DNA of 35,750 nt from a virus. The translations under genes were made by a program, and so were the position numbers. Location of the stretch: the IMG/VR virus record IMGVR_UViG_3300045946_000072, positions 1 to 35,750 of that record; one strand, written 5' to 3'. Below are positions 35,637 to 35,750 of the stretch, in pieces; position 1 is the stretch's first letter, and the number at the start of each line of letters is the position of its first letter. The notes beneath the pieces were generated by a model. That model did not search any database, had not been told where the DNA came from, and saw nothing but the letters and a program-made list of their open reading frames with translations.

Positions 35637-35750
35637 ATGATGGAAGCGGCAGCGAGCGAGGAGCGACGGAACAAGTCACCGTTTTGGGGTGTGCCAGAGG
35701 CCGCCGACTACTTGGGGATGAAGCCCGATTGGGTGTATCGGCGCGCGGAG
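35637..35750 (+). CDS. N-terminal part of a MerR/excisionase-type HTH protein (partial)
   Basis: The frame (38 codons to the edge) has F-W-G-V-P-E-A-A-D-Y-L-G-M-K-P-D-W-V-Y-R-R-A-E, the helix-turn-helix beginning of AlpA/Xis-like proteins. The family continues with about 10 residues and then a W-x-F-D-P-E-D-V segment, which is exactly what bases 2-100 encode. If joined with about 29 missing bases, one small excisionase gene results, overlapping int. Both ATG codons at 35637 and 35640 are possible. The 89 bases upstream hold no gene. Confidence 0.65.
   Translation, partial: MMEAAASEERRNKSPFWGVPEAADYLGMKPDWVYRRAE

Overview
The window looks like an almost complete genome of a temperate, short-tailed (podovirus-type) phage from a GC-rich bacterium. 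The evidence is an integrase with an adjacent attP-like site, a terminase-portal-scaffold-capsid series, P22 gp4/gp10-like tail proteins, large ejection proteins and two tail fibres, with no tape-measure, sheath or tail-tube gene. Host identity cannot be read from the sequence. The only host hint is that the putative attP carries the 3' half of a tRNA-Arg(CCT) gene.

Two observations suggest the sequence is a circular or circularly permuted phage genome, not an integrated provirus. First, the last 38 codons encode the start of a MerR/excisionase-type helix-turn-helix protein, and the first bases encode the matching end of such a protein, overlapping the integrase start. About 29 bases would be missing at the join. 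Second, the attP-like region is intact, with a perfect 17-bp repeat on each side of the tRNA-like core.

Layout: (i) 1-1.64 kb, xis end, integrase and attP. (ii) 1.64-10.03 kb, a rightward early operon of about 24 mostly tiny genes, nearly all coupled by ATGA/GTGA overlaps. It includes a DUF3307 membrane protein, a dATP/dGTP diphosphohydrolase-like protein, an orphan DNA methyltransferase, an O-like replication protein with an internal iteron cluster, a DnaC-like loader, an HNH nuclease and a RusA-like resolvase. (iii) 10.08-30.53 kb, the late region: small membrane protein, tRNA(CAT), terminase subunits, portal, an FN3 protein, scaffold, capsid, decoration-like protein, connectors, GNAT acetyltransferase, ejection proteins and two fibres. 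It ends at a strong hairpin. (iv) 30.6-34.26 kb, a leftward operon with a RecE-like exonuclease, its usual companion protein, zinc-finger-type proteins and two paralogous secreted miniproteins. It is read from a promoter whose spacer contains a palindromic operator. (v) 34.44-35.75 kb, a divergent ribbon-helix-helix regulator, a palindrome-rich leader, an unknown gene and the start of xis.

How the parts may work together: the RHH protein and the palindromes at 34.29-34.97 kb probably form the regulatory switch between the leftward recombination operon and the rightward xis-int operon. The O-like protein and DnaC-like loader would start replication at the internal iterons. RecE-like exonuclease and RusA would process recombination and replication intermediates. 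The late genes build a podovirus particle. No endolysin, spanin or CI/Cro-type repressor was recognised, so lysis and immunity are the least explained functions.
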